Part shown: positions 31,770-43,204 of the stretch, piece after piece
Position numbering within the stretch: position 1 is the first letter of the stretch
Layout of the letters: each line of letters opens with the position of its first letter
Assembly: GCF_030445035.2 (NCBI RefSeq)
Contig: NC_092216.1
Coordinates: 11,409,405 to 11,473,404 of the forward strand
DNA length: 64,000 nt
Source: Dasypus novemcinctus
Lineage: Eukaryota > Chordata > Mammalia > Cingulata > Dasypodidae
Direction: 5' to 3'
Translations under genes and position numbers: made by a program
The notes under the pieces: model-generated
What the model saw: the letters and a program-made list of their open reading frames with translations, nothing else
Database searches by the model: none
What the model was told of the DNA's origin: nothing

Positions 31770-34580
31770 AATAAGCAAGCTGCCTCAGAGAGCTAGAGAC
31801 TGGAAGATAGGCTTACAGGAAATCGGGGGGTAGAGGAAGGATATAAGCTGACATCTACGTGGGTGAAATCTATGTTAAGCTGGAGGTAAGTATGTGTACA
31901 AGAAAGGGATAAAATGGGGGCATAGGGTAACTTTGTGTGCGGCTTTGCTGGATTGAGGGGGGCTAGGGATAGGTGGATGGGTAATACTGCCCAAGAAATT
32001 GGGGGGAGGGTGGGGCAACATATGAACATAGGAGATTGTCAGGTGTTGGTTGAGAGTATAATGCTGAGAAAACCCTTTTAAAATAAAATTAGGAAAGTTA
32101 CCTGTTTAAGATACTTAAAGGGGATAATCTGATGTAGGACAGACTCCTAGGGAATATGTGAATGTTCATTTTGCCAAAGTGGGTTATACCATTGGGTAGA
32201 GACCCATATAATGAGAGTGAAGTTATATCCACATCCTGGGGAGGACTATTGCCATCAAATAGAGGTAACTGTAACTTTCAAGAGAAATGGTGGCTCCCAG
32301 GGCATTAGGGCAGTTGAGCAAGTCAGGCCCTCAACACTGCTGCCAGTATCGCTGAACATGGCTCCTCAAGAAATGAAGATTGACTGTCACTGTGGACCCC
32401 AGGGGAGGGGGAAATAGATATTGAATAGATGGAACCAATGTAACCGTGAGGGCAATAGAAGTGTTTCACAAGAATACACAAGGATGGATACAAAACATGT
32501 AATATTACACCAAAAACATATAGGGGTTGACAGACTAATAATGTGAACCATAATGTAAAACAAGGATAACTAAAAATTTAGAAAACTGTACAGCCTAAAG
32601 TATAAACCACAATGTAAACACAAATGTTACCTTGTTTGAAAGCTATTGTCTCAATATCTGTACATCAGTTTCAGTAAATATGGTATGAAAATGTTAAAAG
32701 ATTATCACTGTGGAAGGGAAAAGGTTTTATATTGGATATGTGGGAGTACTGTATATTGTATATATGAATTACTGTGATCTATAGCTCTTGTGAAGAGAAG
32801 CTTAATAATTAGGAAAAAAGAAAAGAAAAAGATAGGATGCAGAATTTTTCCAAATCAATATGTATTCTATATCTAACCTTTAAACTCATTGCTATATTCC
32901 ATTTTACTATTAAGGGAACCTGGCATTATATTGGGCTTCACTTCTCAGGAAGTTCTGGATCACAGAATGCTTCAACTATGGCAGCAGGGGAATACTGGTA
33001 TGGGATGTTATTGACAGGGGACATATGGTTGACAGGGAGTTATACAGGGCATGTGTCTGGGGTGCTTAGAAATGTTTGGATATACTTATAGTGGAAACAA
33101 TTAAAAACAACAGCTGGGAGGGTGCTGGGTTCCTGGCAGGGGGGGCTCTGTCATGGTCCCTAGGGGAGCAGCAACAGTCCCCTGGGTGCAACAGCAAGGA
33201 CTAGGAAGGAATGAGTGTCCAAAAGTGAGCCCCTGATACTAATGACTATGCTTGTGAGCCTATACACCTGAAATAAGAACAAGGCCTAGAGCAGCACTGT
33301 GCCTAAGACTTCCCTCCTGACAGCCTCCGTGTTACTCAAATGTGGCCAGTCTCAAAGCCAAACTCAGCATGTAAATGCAATGCCTTCCCTCCAGCGTGGA
33401 ACATGACACCTGGGGATGAGCCTCGCTGGCACCAAGGGATCACTACCAAGTACCAGCTGATGACATAACTAGAAAATGTCCTTGAATTAAAAGTTCAACT
33501 CGGACTAGCAGAATATCCCTGTCTACATACAATAACAGGAGTTAAAAATGCTTTTTTACCTAAATCAAGGGGAATCGAAAGGACAAATGAGTTTATATGG
33601 CTATGAGTCTCTAAAAAAGAGTCTGGATGTTGTCAGAAGGATTGCCCTTATGCACACCTGAGCAGAGTCTCAGAGACAGATAAAGTAGATACAACTGCAG
33701 GTATTGGTTCTTCTGAGGGCTAAAGAGACTCACAGGTTTTATGGTCATGGCAGATGGAGTTCACTGCCATGTCAGTTTGCCCTTATCTGGAGTTGATATT
33801 TCTGTGTGATGCAGCTGGACTCAAATGTAATCTCTTTTCACAAGCCTTTCCTGCTACTTTACTGGAATTGTAGTTGGTGCTGGGGTTTAAGATATACTAG
33901 GGGATCAGAATCTCTGGACTGACAATATGATAGCCTGGCCCTGAGCCTGCTCCTACACTCTGGGTTATTGGACTCACCCCACTCAGCTAACATGGAGTTG
34001 AAGAATGTCAACCACCACACCATGAAGCCTAGATTGCCTACAACTGAAAGCAGGAGGATTGCATCCAGTGTCCATGTGGAGTCTAAGCCCCCTCTTGACA
34101 TAGATGTGGAATGGACACAACCAAGCCAAGGTCTACAGGAAGGAGGAATACAGTAGGGATTAGAGTGGATTTACTGATATTCTATTCATGAACTATTGTG
34201 GTTAATAATCGAGAAAATGTGGCATTGGTGTGGAAAAAGTGGCCATGGTGGCTGCTGTGTGCGGGGAATGGGAGGAGGAGATGAGATGTGGCGGCATTTT
34301 CGGGACTAGGTGTTGTCCTAGGTAGTGCTGCAGGGACAATTATCAGTCATTGACATTGCTGCAGGGACAATTACCAGACATGGCCCACTGGATGGAACGT
34401 GGGAGACTATGGGCTATGATGTGGACGATTGACCATGAGGTGCAGTGATGCCCAGAGATGTACTCACCAAATGCAATGGATGTGTCATGATGATGGGGAG
34501 AGTGTTGCTGTGGGGGGAGTGGTGGGGAGGGGGTGGTGGGCGTGAATGGGGACCTCATATTTTTTTAATGTAATATTTTT
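31770..34580 (+). mobile_element. L1-A 3'UTR (about 2.8 kb)
   Basis: Homologous to the L1-B 3'UTR throughout but of a second subfamily, closer to L1-G. It carries a short internal duplication of ctgcagggacaatta near 34330-34375, a G-rich tract at 34512-34540 and the common terminus at 34561-34580. It is cut at its end by L1-C; a remaining A tract lies at 36828-36836 before the TSD. Confidence 0.85.
33992..34156 (+). CDS. Recurrent small ORF in the L1 3'UTR (L1-A copy), unknown function
   Basis: The ATG in the MELKNVNHHTMKPRLP frame, open for 54 codons. It aligns without gaps to the L1-B and L1-G copies over most of its length. See the L1-B entry for the full set. Confidence 0.25.
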   Translation: MELKNVNHHTMKPRLPTTESRRIASSVHVESKPPLDIDVEWTQPSQGLQEGGIQ

Positions 34581-34581
34581 T

Positions 34582-36827
34582 CCCATTTTTTAAAATTGAT
34601 TTTGTAAATATATTACATTAAAAAAATATATATGAGGACACATTCAACCCCACCACCCCCACCCCACCACTCCCCCCCCCCCCCCCCAGCAACACTCATT
34701 CCCATCATCATGACACATCCATTGCATTTGGTAAGTACATCTCTGGGCACCTCTGCACCTCATGGTCAATGGTCCACATCATGGCCCATACTCTCCCCCA
34801 TTCCATCCAGTGCGCTCTGTGAGGATTTACAATGTCCGGTGATTGCCCCTGACACCATCCAGGGCAGCTCCAAGTCCCAAAGACGCCTCCACATCTCGTC
34901 TCTTCCTGCCATCCCCCATACCCATTAGCCACCATGTCCACTTTTCCCACTCCAATGCCACCTTTTCTCTGTGGACATAGGATTGGTTGTATCCATTGCA
35001 CCTCTATGTCAAGAGGAGGCTCAGATTCCACATGGATACTGGATGCAATCCTCCCACTTTCAGTTGTAGGCCCTCTAGGCTCCATGGTGTGGTGGTTGTC
35101 CTTCTTTGACTCCATCTTAGCTGAGTGAGGTGAGTCCAATAAATCAGATTGTAGGTGCTGGAGTCTGTTGAGGCTCAGGGTCTGGCTATCACATTGTCAG
35201 TTCAGAGATTCAGATCCCCTAAATATATCTTAAACCCCAACACCAACTACAACTCCAGCACAGTAGCATGAAAGTCTTATGAAGAGAGATCCCATTCTGA
35301 GTCCAGATTCATCATGCATAAACACCAGCTCCTAAGAAGGGCCATCTGACATGGCAGTTAACCCCATCTGCCATGACCATAGCACCCATGGGTCTCTTTA
35401 GCCCTCAAAGGAAACAATACCTGGGGGTTGTATCTACTTTATCTGTCTCTTAGACTCTGCTCAGTTGTGCATAAGGGCAATCCTTCTGACAGCCTCCAGA
35501 CTCTTTTTTAGAGACTTGTAGCCATATAAACTCATTTCTCCTTTCCATTTCCCCCTTACATTAGGTCAAACAGCATTTTAAAGTCATGTTATTTTATGTA
35601 GACAGGGATATTCTGCTGATCCGCATTGAACCTTCCATTCAAGGTCATTTTCCAGTTGCATCGTCAGTTGGTAGTTGATAGTGATCCCTCGGTGCCAGGG
35701 AGGCTCATCCCCAGGTGTCATGTCCCACGCTGGGGGGAAGGCATTGCATTTACATGCTGAGTTTGGCTTCGAGACTGGCCACATTTGAGTAACATGAAGG
35801 CTGTCAGGAGGAAATTCCCAGGCACAATGCTGCTCTAGGCCTTGTTCTTATTTCAGGCATATCAGCTCACAAGCATAGTCATTAGCGTCAGGGGCTCACT
35901 GTTGGACCCTCATTCCTTCCCTGTCCTTGCCGCTGCACCTGGGAGACTGTTGCTGCTCCCCTAGGGACCATGACAGAGCACCACCGGCCAGGCACCCAGT
36001 ACCCCCCCAGGTGTAGTTTTTAATTGTTGCCACTATGAGTATATCCAAACATTACCATGCACCCTGGACATATGCCCTGTATAGCTCCCTGTCAGCCATA
36101 TATCACCTGTCAATAGTATCCTATACCAGTATTCCTCCATTGCCATTGTTGAACCACTCTGTGATCCAGAACTTCCTGAAAATTGAAGCCCAATATAATG
36201 TCAGGATCCCTTACTAGCAAAATGGCATATAGCGATGGGTTTAAAGGTTAGATATAGAATACATGTTGACTTGGAAAAAATTCTACATCCTATATTTTTC
36301 TTTTCTTTTTCTTCCCCTAATTATTGAACTTCTCTTAACAAGAGCCCTAGACCACAGCAATTCATATATATAATATACAGCACTCCCACACATCCACCAC
36401 AAAACCTTTTCCCTTCCACAGCGATACTCTTACACCCTATTCACATCATATTTACTTAAAGTGATGTACAGAGTCTGAGACAATGGCTTTCAAACAAGGT
36501 GACATCTGTGCTTACATTGTGGTGCATACTTTAGGATACACAGTTTTCTAATTTTTTAGTTATCCTATGTTTTACATTATGGTTTACATTATCAGTCTGT
36601 CGTCTCCTATATGTTATGGTGTAATATTACATGTTTTATATCCATCCTTGTGTACTCTCACGAAACTCCTCTCTTACCCCCATTTACCTTGGTTCCACAC
36701 ATTTAACATCCATTTTCCCATCCACCTTGGTGCCCACAGTGACAGCCAACCTCCGTTTCCTGAGGAGCCACGTCCAGAGCTCGTTGGAATAGTGTTCAGG
36801 GCCTAACTGCTCAACTGCCCCAATGTC
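34582..36827 (-). mobile_element. L1-C: 5'-truncated L1 3'UTR, inverted at the tail of L1-A
   Basis: The reverse complement of an L1-B-type 3'UTR, running from the equivalent of L1-B position about 24633 to the 3' terminus. The terminus is at the left, next to the L1-A terminus, so the two elements lie tail to tail with almost no spacer. A 16-C run at 34672-34687 is the complement of the 3'UTR G tract. No clear TSD is visible; L1-C appears to have entered the L1-A tail and removed its last bases. The subfamily match to L1-B rules out a simple inversion of L1-A itself. Confidence 0.82.
34708..35115 (-). CDS. Recurrent 3'UTR ORF, longest copy (about 135 codons), unknown function
   Basis: The minus-strand ATG begins MESKKDNHHTMEPRGP and the frame is open to 34708. 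The C-terminal half is tryptophan- and methionine-rich (HWMEWGRVWAMMW). The same C-terminal part is open separately in L1-B (26550-26756) and in the fragment at 203-418. Within L1-B an indel separates the two halves. No known family recognised. Confidence 0.3.
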   Translation of the reverse strand: MESKKDNHHTMEPRGPTTESGRIASSIHVESEPPLDIEVQWIQPILCPQRKGGIGVGKVDMVANGYGGWQEETRCGGVFGTWSCPGWCQGQSPDIVNPHRAHWMEWGRVWAMMWTIDHEVQRCPEMYLPNAMDVS

Positions 36828-36848
36828 AAAAAAAGAAAAAGGAATTGT
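36828..36848. repeat. L1-A A-rich tail remnant and right TSD copy
   Basis: An A tract with one G runs into aaaaggaattgt at 36837-36848, the match to 15307-15318. L1-H ORF2 resumes directly after it. Confidence 0.85.
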
Positions 36849-37440
36849 GTCCTCATACATGCAGTAACATGAATGAATCATGAATCATGGAGATACTATG
36901 AGTGATATTAGCCAGACACAAAAGGAAAACATTGTATGATCTCACCAATATGAAATAATTAGAAAACGCAAATGCATAGATTTAGAATCTAGAATATAGG
37001 TTACGAAGGGCAGGGGTAAATGTTGTTAATGGTGACTTGATGCTTAATTTGTACAGGATTTCTGTTTAGGTTGACTGTAAAATTTTGGAAGTGAATAATG
37101 ATCATGGCATAATATTGCCAGGGTAATTACCATCACTGAGTTTTACATGTGGTTAATAGGGGAAATTTTATGTTGTGTACATTATACTAGGATGAAATTA
37201 AAAGATAAAATATAGGACAGTATAACAGAGTGAAGTCTATTTTAAACAATGAACTATAGTTAATAGTACAATTATAAAAATATTCTTTCTTGAATTATAA
37301 CACATTTTCTAAACAAAGACAAGGTGTTAGAAATGGAAATATATATATACTCTAATGTAAACCATACACTATGGTAAATAGTACAATTATACTATTCTTT
37401 TATCAATTGCTACAAAGAGTTACCACACTAATACAAAGTT
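36849..37440 (+). mobile_element. L1-H, right part (ORF2 end and 3'UTR)
   Basis: gtcctcatacatgcagtaac followed by the ORF2 terminus (gatattagccagacacaaaa, then atgaaataa) and a short AT-rich 3'UTR with gaactatagttaatagtac. It is the direct continuation of 15043-15318. Confidence 0.8.
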
Positions 37441-37444
37441 TTAA

Positions 37445-38504
37445 TAATATGATGGTAGTTCCAGGCGCATTTTCCAGGGGAAAGAAGGGACAGAGAGAAA
37501 AAAAGTCAAAATAATAACCATGAGTTATTTATCCCCATGTTGGGAACAGTACCAAACTTTGAGGTAAACCTTGAATAAAATTATGGCTTACGATGACCAG
37601 CTGAAAGAGGCAAAGCTTTATTCCTCCCTGGGAAGAGGGAGGGTGCAGGCTGTTAAATATTATTTTTCATCTGTAAATTTACTAGGGATTTCTCACTTTG
37701 ATGTGTGGCTCTAAGCAGCTCAGAAACTCTAACTAGAGGAAGTTGAAAGAACTACCTCTGGGGAAAGGTTTATCAAAGAGTGATAACTGCTGGCCAACGA
37801 GTAAAGCGAAGGCTGACAAGACATTTTGGAGACTCTTATTGCTGTAACCTGGTTCCCATTGACCAGGTCTGTACCTAATTAGTAGGGCTTTGAACTATTT
37901 TTGATAACTTAAACAGGGACATTTGAAAAGTTTTAGAAAACTTGAAAAAATAATCAAAGAATACCCACAAAACAAAACCATAGAATAAGAGAAAAGAATT
38001 AACCATCAGAATAAACTTGCCAAAATGTTCAGTTACTTAGACATCAAAAAAATAATTACAGGCCATACTAAGGCCATACTAAGAAACAGGAAGATAGGAC
38101 CCAGCCAAAGGAATAAATTAAGAATCCTGGTGAGACATTGGGTTTAAACATGAAATAAAAAATATTCACATAAATCGCCTAGATCAAATCAAGGAGTAGA
38201 AGGAAAATATGGCAAAAGATATAAAGGACATTAAGACAACACTGGGTGAGCATAAAGAACAAATTGAAAGCCTGCAAAGAAAAGTAACACAGATAATGGG
38301 AAAGAAAGACACAAAGGATTAGAATAAAATACATACAAGGCATATAGTAGCAGATTTGAGTTGCCTGAGGACAGAATATGTGAATTAGAAGACAGAGCAT
38401 CTGAACTTGAAAAGACAAGAGGCAAGAAAGGAAAAGAATGGGAAATTTTAGCTGACTATCAGGGTGTTGAATGACAGTATGAGATGCAAAAAATAAATGT
38501 GTTG
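37445..38504 (+). mobile_element. L1-I 5'UTR and start of ORF1
   Basis: The 5'UTR resembles that of L1-E (gactttgaggt..., a decayed gataacttaa segment near 37905). From about 38150 the sequence resembles ORF1 (gcataaagaacaaattgaaa near 38250). The frame is heavily broken. It is interrupted by L1-J and resumes at about 42441. Confidence 0.6.
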
Positions 38505-41500
38505 AAAGTTCTGACATAGATCCTCACATATACAGTCATTTAATATTTGACAAGGCCACCAAGCCTACTCACCTAGGAGAGAATGGCCTCTTCAACAAAT
38601 AGTGCTTGGAGAACTGGATATCCATATCCAAAATAATGAGAAAGGAATACCTCTTACACCTTATACAAAAAAACAACTCAAGATGGATCAAAGATCTAAA
38701 TATAAGAGTCAAGATCACAAAGACCTTGGAAGATAATGGAGGGAAACATTTACAAGACTTGTATTAGGAAATGGTTTTATGAAATTCATGCCAAAGCACA
38801 AGCAATGAAAATATAATAATAAATGGGACCTTCTCAAAATTAAAATCTTTTGAACCTCAAAGGAGTTTGTCAAGAAAGGGAAAAGATAGTCTGCCCAATG
38901 GGAGAAAATATTTAGCAAACATGTATCTGATAGGAGCCTAATTTCTAGCATATATAAAGTAATCCTACACCTCAAAATAAAAAGACAACATTCCATTTAG
39001 AAAATGGTCAAGTGATTTGAGTAGATGCTTCTCCAAAGAAGAAATACAAATGGCTAAAAGGACATGAAAAAAAGCTCAACATTACTAGCTATGTGGAAAT
39101 GCAAATCAAAACCACAATGAAATATCCTCTTACACCATTTAGACTGGTGCTATTAAAAAAGAGGGGACTACAAGTGTTGTAGAGGGTATGGAGGAATGGG
39201 AACACTCGTCCATGGCTGGTGGGAATGTAAAATGGGGCATCAATTGTGAAGGACATTTTGGCAGCTCCTCAAAAAACAAACTATAGATATGCCCAATGAC
39301 CCAGCAATTATACTGCTGGATATATACCCAGATGAATTGAACAGATATATGTATACTGATATTCATAGTAGCATTATTTGCTATTGCCTCCAAAAGTTGG
39401 AATCAACCCAAATGCCCATTAACAGATTACTGGATAAACAAAATGTGGCATATACATACAATGGAATACTACTCAGTTGTTAGAAGAAATACAGTACTAA
39501 CACATGGGATAACATGGATGAATCTTGAGGACCTTATTTTGAGTGAAGCAAGCCAGGCATGGAAGGGCAAACATATATGACCTCCTTGATATAAATTAAG
39601 CAACCTGAGCAGACTTACATTGCTAGAGTCTGGAAGATAGGTTTATAAGATATAGAAACGAAGATGATTGTGAGCCAATACCCATATGGACAAAATCTAT
39701 GATAGGGTGGAAGTATATAATTATGCAGTGAAGGGGCATGGCAGGGATAGAGTGATACTGTTGTGTTGAATGATGCCACTCTGACAGGGGGATAGGGTGG
39801 GAAGTGAGGGTGTGATGGTCCATGGAACTGGGGCACATTTGGGGGAGGGACCAGGTGAACACTGGGGATTGGCAGAAATGTGGTGGAAACTACAATGTTG
39901 GGAATGTTCTTTGGGAATATGACAAGGAAGGGTTGTTGGTTTAGGGTATTGGGCTAGGGCATTTAAGACATGGTGCACTTAGGGCAGGTTTCTAGAGAGT
40001 GTGAGAGTGATTATTTTTTCATAGTGTGTAATATCAGTGCATAAAAAAACACATAAAGAGCAGAAAGGTTTTGGACTCCTATCTTGGGAAGGTCCATTAT
40101 GTTCTCAAACAGATGGTCATGGCTCCCATCAGAATATGGGGAAAGACTAATAGGTGAGGACAGACCAGTCTGTCAAACCTTCAGTGATGTTCAAGTAAGT
40201 CTGAATCTTGTACTTCAAGGAGTGAAGCATGGAGTTTGCTTTGGACCCAAGGAGAGGAGAAGGGAGGATTAAAATAAAATGGACAGGGGTCATTTTAGAG
40301 GCAATAGAAGTCTTCTACATGAACTTGCAGTGATGGATACAGGCCATGTTAACTTTAATCAAAAATTTATGAAAGTGTATCATCCAAAACGTACACCACA
40401 ATCGAAACCATTTATGATGCTTAGTAGTTAAGTTTCAATATTTGTACATCATCTGCATATATGTTACAAGTATGTAACAAAAGTCTTTTCCACATATAAA
40501 AAGAATATTAATCCAGGAAGGAGGGAAAGGGGGAGGATGTCAGGAATATAGGAGACTTTTTAATTCTGTACATGACTTTACTGTGGCCTGAAACTTCTTT
40601 AAAGATAAAATGAAATAGATTAAGACATTGGGAAAATAAATGGAATAAATTAATGTACATACAGAACAACAGATCTTACAGTGATGAAAGACAAAATGTC
40701 AAAAAAATTAATATTTTTTCATTATCATTTAATATTCCATTTTTTAAATTCTACCTTTATTTTTTAACGTTATTTCTTATGTTTAAAACTATTGTTATTT
40801 CATTTTCTTATTAATTATATTTGGCTATTTTATTAGCTTTATTTTTGAAGAGTTTTGGATGGATCACAGGTTTACAACTGTGGCAGGGCAGAATGATTGG
40901 TGTGGGGTGTCAGTGATGATGGATACATGAAGGAAGTTCACCTAGACATACTTATAAGGCATATAAAAGTACTTAAATTTCCATGGGGCATTGTAACAGT
41001 GGGTAAGGATTTACACCATAACCAAAAGAATATCAAATTCCCAACCTGCTCAGCTCTGTTACATTTTCTATTGGAACAATAAGAACACCCTAAGTACAGG
41101 GGCAATGACTAGTGAAGGAGGATGGTCCATTGATGTGCACTTGATATCGATGACTACACTTTTGAGCCTTTGCTCTTGAAATGGAAATTTAGCCTAGTAT
41201 TTTAGGGTGCCTAAGAGTTACCTCCTGGGAACATCCTTGTTGCTTAAATGTGGCTTCTCTCTAGGCTGAACTCAGAGTATAACTGTAATAACTTCCTCCC
41301 AGTGTTGGACAGGACTCCTGGGGATGAGCCTCCCTGGCACTGATGGATTGCTATCAACAAGCAATGCAACTGGAAAGAAAAAGACCTTGACCAAAATGTG
41401 GGGAAGGTATAGACAAATGAGTTTATGTGACTAAGAGACTTCAAAGTGAGTCTGGAGGTAATTCCAGAGGTAGCACTTATGCACATTTCAGCAGGGGCTC

Positions 41501-42440
41501 ATTAACAACACCAAAATAGGTACTACCCTAAATAGAGGGGCTCCTGATGGCTATGGAAGCATCAGACACTATAGGCAGGGCAGATAGCTCAGGAGTTTGG
41601 TGCTTTGCCAGTAGGTCCTACTTTGGAATTTATGCTCCCCAGTGTGACAAAGTTGGTCTCACCTGTGGTTTACTTACACATGGCTCTTCAGTCCTTCTAT
41701 TTGAACACATAGTTAGTACTTGAATTGGTAGGTGTATGTTAAAGAGACTTAAATCTTGGGGCTGTCCATGTGCCATCTGGGCCCTGAATCTCAACAGAGT
41801 TGTACCACCTATCCTCCAGTATATCACCCAGAACACCCAACAAGGAAGAGATGATGGACAAACAATGTACCAAGAAACTGAGTGTCTACAACTGTAAGCA
41901 CAAGAGTCCCACCAATTGGACACATGGATCAAAGGCCTCCCTCAGTTAGAGGTGGAGTAGGCATCACTATCACAGAATCAAGATTGAGGAATGAACTATG
42001 GACTAAACTAGACTTAACAGTATTCTACTATACACTTACTGTGATTTTAGCAATGAAAGAGAGATCACTGATAGGAACAGAGTAGCCCCTGGAGGTTCTG
42101 GGGTTAGGGAGAGGTTAAACAGGTTATAAAATGGGGATATTTTGGGAACTTGGGAACCATCCTGAATGACATTGCAATGACAGATGGAGGCTATTCTATA
42201 TCCTGCCATAACTTAAAGAATTGAGTGGGAGAGCATAAACTACAATGTAAGCTATAATTCATGCTTAGTACCAATGCTCCAAAATGTGTTTATCAATTGT
42301 AGTGAATGTACCACAGTAATGAAAGATGTTGCTGAAGTGGAAAATGTTGGAGGTATGGGGAATAGGGCATATGGGAAGCTCTTATATAGTCTATGTAACA
42401 TTTATGTAATCTAGGTATCTTTTATATATATAAAAATACA
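38505..42440 (+). mobile_element. L1-J: 5'-truncated L1 (ORF2 C-terminus and long 3'UTR)
   Basis: 38505-39600 matches the last about 1.1 kb of ORF2 (compare L1-A 30665-31769), with stops and frameshifts. 39600-42440 is the long 3'UTR, including the segment tttggatggatcacag near 40853 and the usual end gtaatctaggtatctttta. The insertion lies in L1-I ORF1, which resumes to the right. Flanking strings aaaaataaatgtg and aaaaatacatata may be a decayed TSD. Confidence 0.7.
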
Positions 42441-43204
42441 TATAAACATACTTGCTATAGTGTCCAACAAGGAGAAGAGATTAGAAAAGGAGCAAAAAAA
42501 TATTTGAGAAACTGTAACAAAACATTTCCCAACCCTTATAAAGACATGAATATAAATATGCAAAAAGGACAATGCACCCCAATCAAAATAAATCTACATA
42601 GAATGATGCTGAGACACCCACTTTTTAGAAAGTCAAATGTCACAAATAAAGCATTCTGAAGTAGCAAAATGAAATCAATTAATCTTATACAAGTGATGCT
42701 CAAAAGACTAAGTACTGATGTCTCATAGAAATCAGGGAGGTGGCAAGGCAGTGGTGTGGTATATTTTAGGTATGCCAGTCAAGAATTTTTTATCTGGAAA
42801 AACTGTCCTTCAAAAATGAGGGTGAGTTTAAGGTTCTCCCAGATAAATGAAAACTAATAGTATGTTACAAAAGACCAGCATTACAAGAGATACTAAAAGG
42901 GAGTTCTGCAGCCTGAAAGGAAATGAGAGAGGAAAGAGTTTTAGAGAACAGTGTAGAAATGAAGATTAATAGTAACAATTAAAAAAGGTGGGAGGTATGT
43001 AAAAACTCAGGCAGTAGTAAGATATGACAACAGAAAGTCAAAGGATAAAATGGACAAAGTAATTAAAGACTTATAGCAATAATGTTGAGTGTTAATTAAC
43101 TGAACTTCCCAATCAAAGGACACAGAATAATAGAATGGAGTAAAAAAATAAAAAATAAAAAATACATGAGCCATCTATAAGCAGTCTCAACAGGAGACTC
43201 ACTT
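42441..43204 (+). pseudogene. L1-I ORF1 C-terminal part and ORF1-ORF2 junction
   Basis: Matches the ORF1 RRM and C-terminal regions (ggacaatgcaccccaatcaa near 42568, gggagttctgcag near 42899) and then the ORF2 start (attaactgaacttcccaatc near 43093, ggagactcactt at 43193). It is cut by L1-K at about 43205. Confidence 0.6.

Noticed and set aside
34582..36827. Inversion of the L1-A own 3'UTR by twin priming
   Set aside because: The inverted segment shares diagnostic variants with L1-B, not L1-A, and twin priming would invert the 5' part and leave a normal-orientation poly(A) 3' end.
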